From: CAYUPI01 sp964446585
GTDB lineage: Bacteria; Verrucomicrobiota; Verrucomicrobiia; Limisphaerales; UBA8199
Assembly: GCA_964446585.1 (NCBI GenBank)
Contig: CAYUPI010000022.1
Coordinates: forward strand, 1 to 64,000
DNA length: 64,000 bases
Direction: 5' to 3'
Part shown: positions 30,077-39,099 of the stretch, in pieces
Numbering within the stretch: the stretch's first letter is position 1
Layout: every line of letters starts with the position of its first letter
Translations under genes and position numbers: made by a program
The notes under the pieces: model-generated
The model's input: only the letters and a program-made list of their open reading frames with translations
What the model was told of the DNA's origin: nothing
The model's database searches: none

Positions 30077-33000
30077 ATGCTCATGTGCCTCATTCTATTC
30101 GGCGCAGCGGTGCAATGCGCGTGGCCAGCAACGTACACCTATGACCTTCCAGGCAATGTGATCGGCGTGACACAAGCGGTTGCGGGTCTGCCGGCGATCC
30201 CCGCGCAGCCCGCCAGCCAGCTTTTGGCAACGGCGGGCAACGCCTATTTCAGCGTCGTAGCTTCCGGCCCTGGCCCGTTGTATTACCAATGGCTTTCCAA
30301 CGGTGTTCCGATCCTGGGGGCGACCGGCGACGCTCTGGCGCTCTTAGCGATCTCTCGGCCCGGGAATTTGATCAGCAACGGCGGCTTCGAATCACCCGGA
30401 ATCACCGCTTTATCCGTGACTTACTCCGCCGGGACAAACCTGGGCGGCTGGATAGTCGAAAGCAACGATGTAGATTTGGTCCGATCTTCGGAATGGCAGC
30501 CGTATGATGGCCTCCAATCCCTTGATTTGAGCGGCACAGTCGCAGGTTCGATCTATCAGGACGTTCCAACCAGCCCGGGCCAGCAATATATTCTGCGCTT
30601 CGAACTCGCGGGCGATCCCTTCGGCGGCCCAACCATCAAAACCAACCAGGTCTGGTGGGGCACGAACCTTCTTGCCACCGTCGCCTTCAATATCACGGGC
30701 GCCTCGACCTCCGACATGAGCTGGACAAACCACGAATACCTCGTCACCGCTTCGTCCAACAGCACTCGCGTCCGATTCGTCAGCCTGGCCAACAGCGCCT
30801 ACGGCCCGGTTCTGGACGCAGTGTCCCTGACGCCTGTGGCAGCGCCCCCGGTGGATTACAGCGTCATCGTGAGCAATGCGTTCGGCAGTGTCACCAGTTC
30901 CGTCGTGCACGTCGAGTTTGATACTGACAACAATGGCTTGTCCGATACCTGGGAGCGCACCTATTTCGGCGCCGTCGGTCAGGACCCGAACGCCGACAGC
31001 GACGGCGACGGGGTTTCAAACCTCGACGAATATCTCGAGGGAACGAACCCTACCAACACGGCGTCGTTCCGCCCACGGCTCCACCTCGCGGGCACGCCGG
31101 GCGGGGCGGTGACCGTGTCGCCCTTCCTGCCGAGCTATGCCTTGAACGATTCCGTGCAACTCACCGCCACGTCGGATGCGAATGCGCTGTTCGAGATGTG
31201 GACCGGCAGTGTTACGAGCACCAATTCAATCGTCAACCTGGTCATGAATGGCCACAAAACCGTCACGGGGCTTTTCGGGCTGATTCTGACCAATGGCGCG
31301 ACCTACAACGGCACGTTGGCGGCGGGTATTTCGAACCGCTACGCCTTCACTGCAGCCGCAGGAGACAGCATCCAGGTGCGCGTGGGCGCCGCCGGGTTCA
31401 CCCCGCGGATTGATATCTTCGGGCCGGATGGATCGCTCGCCGGTCAGTTCGCGGTCAACAACCTCAATAATCACGACGCGGATGTCTTTCTGCGGCTGAC
31501 CAACAGCGGCGCCTTTTTCGTGGTCGTGGGCAGCCAATTCGCCGGCGGATCCGGCGCGTTCGCTTTGAGCCTGGCCCGGGTGCCGGCGGCCTTCGTGGTG
31601 TCGCCCGGCCACTCCGGCGGAGCGCTCACCAACGGCGCGAACAATTCGGGCGTCATCGGCCTGGGCGGCCAGGATATATGGAGCTTCACGGCTAGCGCGG
31701 GAGACAGCATTCAAGTGCGGGTCGGCGCCCCCGCCTTCACGCCGAGGATTGATCTGTATGGGCCGGACGGATCACCCGCCGGCCAGTATGCGGTCAACAA
31801 CGTCACTTATCACGACGCCGATTTGTTCCTGCGCCTGACCAACAGCGGCAGCTTCACCGTCGTAGTGAGCAGCTATTTCAACAACGGGGCGGGCGCGTAC
31901 AATCTGAGCTTGGCCCAGGCGCCGGAGGCCTTTGTCGTGTCACCTGGCGACTCGGGTGGCACGCTCACCAATGGGGCGAACAACCCGGGCGTCATCGGCC
32001 TCGGCGGCCAGGATATGTGGCGCTTCACCGGCAGCACGGGAGACAGCATCCAACTGCGCGTGGGTGCCCCCGCCTTCACGCCGAGGATTGATCTGTATGG
32101 GCCGGACGGATCACCCGCCGGCCAGTATGCGGTCAACAACGTCACTTATCACGACGCCGATTTGTTCCTGCGCCTGACCAACAGCGGCAGCTTCACCGTC
32201 GTAGTGAGCAGCTATTTCAACAACGGGGCGGGCGCGTACAATCTGAGCTTGGCCCAGGCGCCGGAGGCCTTTGTCGTGTCACCTGGCGACTCGGGTGGCA
32301 CGCTCACCAATGGGGCGAACAACCCGGGCGTCATCGGCCTCGGCGGCCAGGATATGTGGCGCTTCACCGGCAGCACGGGAGACAGCATCCAACTGCGCGT
32401 GGGTGCCCCCGCCTTCACGCCGAGGATTGATCTGTATGGGCCGGACGGTTCCTTGGCCGGCCAGTATGNNNNNNNNNNNNNNNNNNNNNNNNNNNNNNNN
32501 NNNNNNNNNNNNNNNNNNNNNNNNNNNNNNNNNNNNNNNNNNNNNNNNNNNNNNNNNNNNNNNNNNNNACGGATCACCCGCCGGCCAGTATGCGGTCAAC
32601 AACGTCACTTATCACGACGCCGACTTGTTCCTGCGCCTGACCAACAGCGGCAGCTTCACCGTCGTAGTGAGCAGCTATTTCAACAACGGGGCGGGCGCGT
32701 ACAATCTGAGCTTGGCCCAGGCGCCGGAGGCCTTTGTCGTGTCACCTGGCGACTCGGGTGGCACGCTCACCAATGGGGCGAACAACCCGGGCGTCATCGG
32801 CCTCGGCGGCCAGGATATGTGGCGCTTCACCGGAAGTGCCGGAGACAGCATCCAACTGCGCGTGGGTGCCCCCGCATTCACGCCGAGGATTGATCTGTAT
32901 GGGCCGGACGGTTCCTTGGCCGGCCAGTATGCGGTCAACAACGTCACTTATCACGACGCCGACTTGTTCCTGCGCCTGACCAACAGCGGCAGCTTCACCG

Positions 33001-35330
33001 TCGTAGTGAGCAGCTATTTCAACAACGGGGCGGGCGCGTACAATCTGAGCTTGGCCCAGGCGCCGGAGGCCTTTGTCGTGTCACCTGGCGACTCGGGTGG
33101 CACGCTCACCAATGGGGCGAACAACCCGGGCGTCATCGGCCTCGGCGGCCAGGATATGTGGCGCTTCACCGGAAGTGCCGGAGACAGCATCCAACTGCGC
33201 GTGGGTGCCCCCGCATTCACGCCGAGGATTGATCTGTATGGGCCGGACGGTTCCCTGGCCGGCCAGTATGCGGTCAACAATGCAACTTTTCATGATGCTG
33301 ATTTGTTCCTGCGCCTGACCAACAGCGGCAGCTTCACCGTCGTAGTGAGCAGCTATTTCAACAACGGGGCGGGCGCGTACAATCTGAGCTTGGCCCAGGC
33401 GCCGGAGGCCTTTGTCGTGTCACCTGGCGACTCGGGTGGCACGCTCACCAATGGGGCGAACAACCCGGGCGTCATCGGCCTCGGCGGCCAGGATATGTGG
33501 CGCTTCACCGGAAGTGCCGGAGACAGCATCCAACTGCGCGTGGGTGCCCCCGCATTCACGCCGAGGATTGATCTGTATGGGCCGGACGGTTCCCTGGCCG
33601 GCCAGTATGCGGTCAACAATGCAACTTTTCATGATGCTGATTTGTTCCTGCGCCTGACCAACAGCGGCAGCTTCACCGTCGTAGTGAGCAGCTATTTCAA
33701 CAACGGGGCGGGCGCGTACAATCTGAGCTTGGCCCAGGCGCCGGAGGCCTTTGTCGTGTCACCTGGCGACTCGGGTGGCACGCTCACCAATGGGGCGAAC
33801 AACCCGGGCGTCATCGGCCTCGGCGGACAGGATATGTGGAGCTTCATGGGCAACGCCGGCGACAACATCCAGGTGCGCATTGGGACAGATGGTTTCACGC
33901 CCCGGCTGGATCTCTATGGCTCCGACGGTGCGCTGGCGGGCCAGTTTGCGGTGAACAATGGTGCCTATTACGATGGTGATATTTTCCTGCGGCTGACCAA
34001 CAGCGGACGTTACACGCTGGTGGCGAGCAGCTATTTTCTGAATGGCGCTGGAAATTACTTGCTGAATCTGGCACAGGCGCCGGAACCGTTCGTCGTAACT
34101 CCCGGCGACGAAGGCGGTGTGCTGACCAACGGCGCCGCGAATGTCGCCATTCTTGAAGTGGGAGACCAGGATATGTGGAGTTTTGCCGCCAACTCCGGCG
34201 ACAGCATCCAGCTCCGCGTCGGCACTGCCGGATTCGCGCCGCGCATTGACCTGTACGGGCCCAGCGGCGCGCTGGCGGGTCAGTACGCCCTGAACTCGGG
34301 GGTCCTGGACGCCTGGCTGAACCTGCAACTGACCAACAGCGGAACGTTTGTGGCCGTGATCAGTAGCTACTCTTTGAATGGGTCAGGCATGTATTATCTG
34401 AACCTCGCTCACGCGCCGGAGCCCTTCGTCGTTTCCCCCTACGATGAAGGCGGTCCTCTCACCAATGGCGGCAACCACGACGGCGTCACTACCCTGGGCG
34501 ACGTGGACCTTTGGACGTTCAACGCGAATGCCGGCGACAGCGTGGTCCTGCGCTGTGGTGAATTGTCCGGCACTGCATCTTATTCTCCCAGCCTCCACCT
34601 TTATGGTCCCAATGGCGCATTACTTGCCAGTGACGCGAACGCGAGCGATTCGCTTATCACGTACCAGCCGACCAATACCGGCAGATTCACCCTTATGCTC
34701 GACAGCCTCGCGGCAAACAACACAGGCAATTATCGTCTGCGCTTCATGCATATTCCCGGCTCGTTCATCGTGCCCGCGGGCGACGAAGGCGGCGTCATCA
34801 CCGCCGGAGTCACCAACGATGCCGTGACTGATCTCGGCGATGAAGACATCTGGAATTTCACCGCGTTCAAAGGCCTGGCCATCAACCTGAGCGCCCAAAA
34901 GCTGTCCGGCACTGCCTCATACAGCCCCTGGATTCGCCTCTACAGCCCCACTGGCTCACCCTTGACCAATGCCTCGAGCGCGACCACGGCCACCATCAAT
35001 TACACCCCAACGAACAATGGCGTCTTCACTCTGCTGGTGGGGTCCCTCAATCGCGGCGCGACCGGCGCCTACCGGCTTACGAGCACCGGCATTTCCGCCG
35101 GCGTCAAGCTCAGCCCGCCGGTGATCTCGGGAACGAACCTGAGCTTGGTTTGTTCGGGGGGCGGCTCCAATGCAACATTTGTCCTCACTGCCACCACAAA
35201 CGTCGCGTTGCCAGCGGCTCTTTGGACGCCGCTACTGACAAATCGTTTTGACGCCTCCGGCAGCTTCATCATCTCGAATCTGTATAACCCCTCCCAACTG
35301 GCCCAGTACTTCCGCCTCTCGCTGCCGTGA
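30077..35330 (+). CDS. giant secreted PPC-repeat protein, broken by a scaffold gap
   Basis: This is one gene whose reading frame changes across the N run only because the gap size is a placeholder. The start at 30077 fits a signal peptide (LMCLILFGAAVQCAWPA); the frame is open to 29897. Order of domains: an Ig-like segment (to about residue 95); a DUF642-like galactose-binding fold (NLISNGGFESPG to PVLDAVSL); a calcium-binding TSP3-type stretch (DTDNNGLSDTWE, DSDGDGVSNLDEYLEGTNP); then about twelve 113-residue beta domains like bacterial pre-peptidase C-terminal (PPC) domains; then a short C-terminal beta domain. It is probably a surface adhesin or shield. It follows the RHS gene by about 200 bases. 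Confidence 0.82.
31604..33830 (+). repeat. tandem 339-bp repeat array
   Basis: Units of 339 bp (113 codons) follow one another without spacers; the same 15-mer recurs at 32281, 32744, 33083, 33422 and 33761, 339 apart except across the gap. Copies are almost identical in DNA. Small variant blocks (SPAGQY or SLAGQY; VTYHDAD or ATFHDAD; GSTGDS or GSAGDS) let copies be grouped. Units before about 31600 and after 33830 are clearly diverged. Confidence 0.93.
32469..32568. other. assembly gap (100 N)
   Basis: A run of exactly 100 N, a standard placeholder. From the 339-bp period the missing DNA should be 339k minus 24 bases. With k=0 the contigs would overlap by 24 bases, but the two ends differ there at six or more positions, so k of at least 1 (315 bases or more) is likelier. 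Confidence 0.97.
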
Positions 35331-35441
35331 ATTCTGCATTGCAGGTATCTGGAGCGTGATTGCTCCCGATTCCATCGCGGCATTGAACGACCGGGATAAG
35401 CTCGACAGGATTCCAAATCCACCTGTTCGGTTCCGTCAACT

Positions 35442-35959
35442 GTAAGCGCAACGCGGGGCACCTCTGGTTAAGGAGATCACAATCGTCGTAGCATAACGCT
35501 ACGATGGATACGACACAGGTTGGAGAAATGGTTTTAAAGACCGATGTGCTTGGGCGGGTAAAGACGCCTGCGCAGCGACGGGAACAGTTGCTCGACGAGT
35601 TTGAGCGCAGCGGTTTGAGCGGGAGCAAGTATGCGGAGTTGGTAGGTATAAAATATCAAACGTTCGCCACCTGGTTGCAGCGGCGTAAGCGCGCGCGTGG
35701 GGCATACCCGAAAGTGCCGGCCACACGGATGGTCAAGGCCGAGTCGGTGCGCTGGCTCGAAGCGGTGGTGCAAGAGGCCAGGCAGGCCGGGGCGGGGCAG
35801 CCCGAAGCGATTGTGCTGGAGGTGAGCGAGGGGGGGGCGAGTGCAGATCAGCAACCCAAAGCAGGCGGCACTGGCGGCGGCGCCCAAGTTCCGTGGTCGA
35901 GCCGATGTAAAACCTGCCCGATGAGCCGCGCAAGATGTAAACCCAGGCCGTTTAAGGTT
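35442..35959 (+). mobile_element. IS66-family remnant (left end and tnpA only)
   Basis: A GTAAGCGCA sequence at 35442 resembles the usual left end of IS66 elements and lies 62 bases before a tnpA-type gene. No tnpB, tnpC (transposase) or right end follows; the element stops against the 3' end of tRNA-Ile. The remnant is therefore unable to move by itself. Confidence 0.65.
35504..35924 (+). pseudogene. tnpA: IS66 accessory protein TnpA, frameshifted at a G8 run
   Basis: The first 108 codons match the small IS66 accessory protein: a helix-turn-helix of the form RREQLLDEFERSGLSGSKYAELVGIKY (shown here in part) followed by FATWLQRRK. At 35830-35837 there are eight G in a row. Reading on in frame gives a non-family tail that runs through the tRNA gene to 36085. 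With seven G the frame gives EGGRVQISNPKQAALAAA, the expected IS66 TnpA C-terminus, and stops at 35924. Either this is a one-base insertion, a sequencing error, or slippage during expression. The partner genes are lost. Confidence 0.8.
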
Positions 35960-36035
35960 TGGTGGGCCCACCAGGATTTGAACCTGGGACCAAGCGATTA
36001 TGAGTCGCCTGCTCTAACCACTGAGCTATGGGCCC
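35960..36035 (-). tRNA. tRNA-Ile (CAU anticodon)
   Basis: A complete 76-base tRNA on the minus strand. The acceptor pairs GGGCCCA (5' end at 36035) with TGGGCCC at 35964-35970; discriminator A and encoded CCA follow at 35960-35963. The anticodon CAT is at 36000-36002 in a CTCATAA loop. The D and anticodon arms match the minor isoleucine tRNA whose C34 is changed to lysidine by TilS, rather than initiator or elongator Met. This tRNA reads AUA codons. Its 5' half is repeated at 38260-38298. Confidence 0.92.
35997..36035. repeat. 39-bp direct repeat, tRNA copy (att-like)
   Basis: This stretch equals bases 1 to 39 of the tRNA-Ile, from the 5' end through the anticodon loop, and is repeated exactly at 38260-38298 in the same orientation. 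It marks the left border of the island. Confidence 0.9.
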
Positions 36036-36410
36036 AACATGTCGCAAAATCAACTACTTGCCACGGATTGGCATCGTGGTTTTGATACTGAAATCTGATA
36101 CTGTATGTTTTGCAAAGATCTATCCCTTTCCTCTGGCCATTCCAACAATCTCGTTTAGCCAGCGCGACAAGTAGCGCGTCCTGGGGAATCTCGATTTCAA
36201 TCACGGGACGGTAAAGACCGCCGGGCGAATTTGAATACGCGTTGAACCCAAGCTCGTTTAACGGAGTAAATCCGAGATTCGTTACTGAACAACCGGCGAC
36301 AACCTTTTGGCCGAAACCAGAACGACGCTGGCAGGTAATGCCATCGAATGCTTGGACTGTCGCGGATTGATCATCCAAAATCCTATGCCGCACCCTGATA
36401 GGTTTTCTGT
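36036..36410. other. gene-poor island end, possible decayed coding DNA
   Basis: About 375 bases between tRNA-Ile and the peroxiredoxin. On the minus strand an open frame runs 36393 to 35998 but ends inside the tRNA. A shift of frame near 36175 would join a segment GLYRPVIEIEIP to RYLSRWLNEIVGMARGKG and a stop, which looks more protein-like than either frame alone. It may be a decayed gene; no family is recognised. Confidence 0.3.
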
Positions 36411-37007
36411 TCAGTTCATGCTTGTTCGCGCGGCCTCGAGTATTGCGGCTGGCTCGAGCCGGACTTTGTAATCCGGGTTGACGTGGACGAAACGGACCAC
36501 GCCGTTGGTATTCACGATGAACACAGCCGGGTGAGGGAGGATATGGTGATCTTTGCCCGAAGCAGCATCGAGATTGATGCCGTAAGTTTTGTATTTCGCG
36601 ACCGTGGCGTCATCCACTTTGAAGGCAATGCCGAAAGTTTTCGCGGCAGCAGCGTCGCTGTCGGAAAGCAAGCGGTAGCGGAGTTTGTCGCGGTGGGGCG
36701 TTGCTTTGAGCTTCGAGGGCTGGTCCATGCTGATGGCCAGCAACTGCGCTCCGGCTTTATTCAGGTCGTCCTCAATCCCGACCAGCGATTGCAAATGCCG
36801 ATTGCAAAAAGGACACCAACCGCCGCGATAAAAAATCAGCACGGTGGGCTTCTCAGAAACCAACCCGCGTAACTTTACCTCCTTGTCATCCTCTGTGCGG
36901 AGGGTGACGTCGGGGATTGTTTCGCCGACCTTTAGTGGAGTTGTGTTGGTTTGGGCACGGGCAAGCGCTGTGCTGAACAGGAGGACGGTCAGAATTTTGG
37001 TCATCAT
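36411..37007 (-). CDS. exported peroxiredoxin-like protein (AhpC/TSA)
   Basis: A thiol-specific antioxidant protein of about 198 residues from the ATG at 37007; a longer start at 37034 adds nine residues before the signal peptide (KILTVLLFSTALARAQ). The thioredoxin fold carries the redox motif in FYRGGWCPFCNRHL, a CxxC arrangement as in the peroxiredoxin-like AhpC/TSA group, and later HPAVFIVNTNG. It should reduce peroxides outside the cytoplasmic membrane. It lies inside the tRNA-Ile island and is divergent from the sigma factor fragment, 70 bases away. Confidence 0.9.
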   Translation of the reverse strand: MMTKILTVLLFSTALARAQTNTTPLKVGETIPDVTLRTEDDKEVKLRGLVSEKPTVLIFYRGGWCPFCNRHLQSLVGIEDDLNKAGAQLLAISMDQPSKLKATPHRDKLRYRLLSDSDAAAAKTFGIAFKVDDATVAKYKTYGINLDAASGKDHHILPHPAVFIVNTNGVVRFVHVNPDYKVRLEPAAILEAARTSMN

Positions 37008-37077
37008 GGTCGAATAGGTGTAATATAATTGCAATAAACCGTTCCGCCAGCGACTTGTACTAGCAGGAAGCAGGACG

Positions 37078-37398
37078 ATGCGTAAGGACGAAAATGAACG
37101 CTTGGCGAGATTCCTGGATTTGCTGCGGCCGATTCGAGGCGAGTTGGAAGGTTATGCCCGGCGGATGGTCTGGAACGACAGCGACACGGAGGACGCGATC
37201 CAAAACGCGGTGAGCCGGGCTTTTCAGGCATTTGACCGGTATCGTGACGGCACGAACTTTCGCGCGTGGATGTTCAAGATTCTCACTAACGAAGCTTTTG
37301 CGCTGAATCGGAAATACGCACGAATTGCAAAATTGGAGTTCCGGCTGGAACCCGAGGAATTAGAAGCCCTGCCCGTTCTGGAAAGGGCCAGTGAATAG
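37078..37398 (+). CDS. ECF-type sigma factor, region 2 only (truncated)
   Basis: A 106-residue protein that matches only sigma region 2 of ECF sigma factors: a leading helix (FLDLLRPIRGELEGYARRM), the core-binding DTEDAIQNAVSRAFQAF, and the -10 recognition part with FRAWMFKILTNEAF. Complete ECF factors continue through a linker into region 4 and reach about 170 residues; region 4 is missing and the gene stops 5 bases before the dehalogenase. It is either a decayed copy or a stand-alone region 2 protein. Without region 4 it could not bind a -35 element. Confidence 0.75.
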   Translation: MRKDENERLARFLDLLRPIRGELEGYARRMVWNDSDTEDAIQNAVSRAFQAFDRYRDGTNFRAWMFKILTNEAFALNRKYARIAKLEFRLEPEELEALPVLERASE

Positions 37399-37403
37399 AA
37401 CGA

Positions 37404-38096
37404 GTGATGGTGGAGGGTGCTGCTAATTCTCTGGGCGGTTCGCATCCGATCAAAGCGTGGGTGTTCGACGCCTATGGCACGCTCTTTGACGTGCATTCAG
37501 GGATTGGCAAACATCGCTCGCGACTCGGAGAACTCGCCGAGCCTTTCTCAAATCTTTGGCGTGTCAAACAACCTGAATACACCTGGCTGCGCAACTTGCT
37601 GCACTGCCATGCCGATTTCTGGCAAGTCACTCAAGATGCGTTGGATTACACACTCGCTCGGTATCGAATCACCGACGGCTCGTTGCGGGGTGATCTGCTC
37701 GAAGCTTACCTGCATTTGGATTGTTTCCCCGAAGTGCCGGAAGTCTTGCGTCGCTTGAAAAGTCAGGGCCGCACGACTGCGGTTCTCTCAAACGCAACCT
37801 CGTCCATGCCGACCACGGCGTGCAATAGCGCCGGCATCGCGTGGTGGCTGGATCATCTCATGTCGGTCGAGTCTGTCGGTGTGTATAAACCAGACCCCCG
37901 AGTTTATCGACTGGCGGCCGAAACTCTCCAGACCGAGCCGCACGAGATCAGTTTTCAAACATCTAATGCGTGGGACGCTGTCGGGGCGGCCGCCTTTGGA
38001 TGTCGGGCTATTTGGGTCAATCGGCTGGGTCAACCGCCGGAAATGCTGCCGTTTCAGCCAGCCGTTGAACTGAGGTCCTTGTCGGAGCTGCTGTAA
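37404..38096 (+). CDS. haloacid dehalogenase, type II
   Basis: A 230-residue HAD enzyme close to L-2-haloacid dehalogenases, which turn L-2-haloacids into D-2-hydroxyacids. The nucleophile Asp is in VFDAYGTLFDV; the substrate-binding Arg is in NLWRVKQPEYTWLR; the SNATSSM, KPDPRVY and SNAWDAVGA motifs follow in the usual order. Length fits the family. It lies in the tRNA-Ile island, directly after the sigma fragment. True halogenated substrate use cannot be shown from sequence; other small 2-substituted acids are possible. Confidence 0.9.
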   Translation: MMVEGAANSLGGSHPIKAWVFDAYGTLFDVHSGIGKHRSRLGELAEPFSNLWRVKQPEYTWLRNLLHCHADFWQVTQDALDYTLARYRITDGSLRGDLLEAYLHLDCFPEVPEVLRRLKSQGRTTAVLSNATSSMPTTACNSAGIAWWLDHLMSVESVGVYKPDPRVYRLAAETLQTEPHEISFQTSNAWDAVGAAAFGCRAIWVNRLGQPPEMLPFQPAVELRSLSELL

Positions 38097-38259
38097 TCTC
38101 ATCCGGGAATCTGATACTGCGATCTGATACTAATCGCTGATTTTTGGGTCCTTTTGGAGGTGAAGTGAGTCCCTGAGTCGTGCCTCCAAACGTGGGGCAA
38201 ACGCCTGTCAGTCCGCGTGATTCCGCTCACGTCCATTTTGGGGCAGGGACCATTTCCCA

Positions 38260-38298
38260 ATTATGAGTCGCCTGCTCTAACCACTGAGCTATGGGCCC
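38260..38298. repeat. 39-bp direct repeat, right border (tRNA-Ile 5' half)
   Basis: An exact copy of bases 1-39 of the tRNA-Ile at 35960-36035, ending at the tRNA 5' end. It has no T arm or acceptor 3' strand and is not a functional tRNA. Confidence 0.93.
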
Positions 38299-38412
38299 GT
38301 GAAGCCCAAACATTGTACGCCTGGATTGGCTCCGAGCAACGTTATTGCTGAACACCTATCCTGCCACGAATCCACCATTGCACAGAACCTGCGAGTGCGT
38401 TATAGGAACGAC

Positions 38413-39099
38413 ATGCAGGGCGGGCCGAGACACTCGGGGTGGAACGCAGAACCCAGGTTCGGCGCACGGCCTCGCTTCTCGAGGAGTTTCTTCGTGGGTA
38501 ACCCACTTCCCGCCAGCCGCGGGTCCGGCTTCTCTTTGATCGAGCTGCTCATCGTGGCGGCGCTGATTCTGATTTTGACCACGCTGTATTGGGGGTCGGG
38601 TTCCGGCAGCCGCCAAAAAGCATTGAAAGCTTCCTGCCAGAACAATCTGCAAAAGATCCACATTGCGATGGAAATATTTGCGAACGATCATGCGGGCCAA
38701 TTCCCCCAGGCACCCGGCGCGCGGACGGCCGAGGAGCCGCTGGACGCGCTGGTGCCCCGGTACACCTCTGACACCATGGTCTTCATTTGCCCCGGAAGCA
38801 AAGATGCACCCCTCCCATCGGGCGAATCCTTTCGGCAGCGAAAGATCAGCTATGCCTATTATATGGGCCGTCGATTGACCGATGCGCAAGAGCCCTTATT
38901 AAGTGATCGCCAGGTAGATACTTCGTCGAAAACTGCCGGCCAGCAGATATTTTCGAGCACGGGCAAGCCACCCGGGAACAATCACAACAAGAGCGGCGGC
39001 AACATCCTGTTCTGCGACGGGCACGTGCAGCAAACGCCGCCGAACGCCGCGTTTTCGCTCGGACTCACTCAAGGCATTGTACTGCTTAACCCGAAATGA
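38413..39099 (+). CDS. type II secretion/pilin-like protein (H-X9-DG type)
   Basis: A prepilin-like protein of about 228 residues. The frame is open from 38299, exactly at the island border, but the ATG at 38413 has an AGGA site seven bases upstream and is preferred. A prepilin peptidase site is present (GFSLIELLIVAALILIL), followed by a pseudopilin helix. Near the end, NHNKSGGNILFCDGHV is the H-X9-DG signature of the large Verrucomicrobia/Planctomycetes prepilin family. It overlaps the next gene by four bases. Such proteins may build secretion pseudopili. Confidence 0.87.
   Translation: MQGGPRHSGWNAEPRFGARPRFSRSFFVGNPLPASRGSGFSLIELLIVAALILILTTLYWGSGSGSRQKALKASCQNNLQKIHIAMEIFANDHAGQFPQAPGARTAEEPLDALVPRYTSDTMVFICPGSKDAPLPSGESFRQRKISYAYYMGRRLTDAQEPLLSDRQVDTSSKTAGQQIFSSTGKPPGNNHNKSGGNILFCDGHVQQTPPNAAFSLGLTQGIVLLNPK

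Larger units (their letters stand above)
36036..38259. mobile_element. 2.2-kb island bounded by tRNA-derived direct repeats
   Basis: The segment lies between an intact tRNA-Ile and an exact 39-bp copy of that tRNA's 5' half. It holds a peroxiredoxin, a truncated sigma factor and a haloacid dehalogenase, but no recombinase. Near each end is a 20-bp imperfect direct repeat (36083-36102 and 38112-38131, two mismatches) made of a doubled TGATACT word, which could be recombinase arm sites. The pattern is that of a small or decayed integrated element using an anticodon-loop crossover. Integration history is inference; the repeats are seen. Confidence 0.7.

Noticed and set aside
31604..33830. CRISPR-like array
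   Set aside because: The units are 339 bp, have no spacers and keep the reading frame; this is a protein repeat.
32271..35330. Two separate PPC-repeat genes on either side of the N run
   Set aside because: The frame change equals the effect of a 100-base placeholder; the repeat period shows one continuous gene.
35925..36085. Coding extension of the TnpA frame through tRNA-Ile (PSDYESPALTTELWA)
   Set aside because: This peptide is the usual false translation of the antisense strand of a tRNA; the TnpA family frame stops at 35924 once the G run is corrected.
38260..38298. A second tRNA-Ile gene
   Set aside because: Only the 5' half is present; there is no T arm, acceptor 3' strand or CCA, so it is a duplicated fragment.
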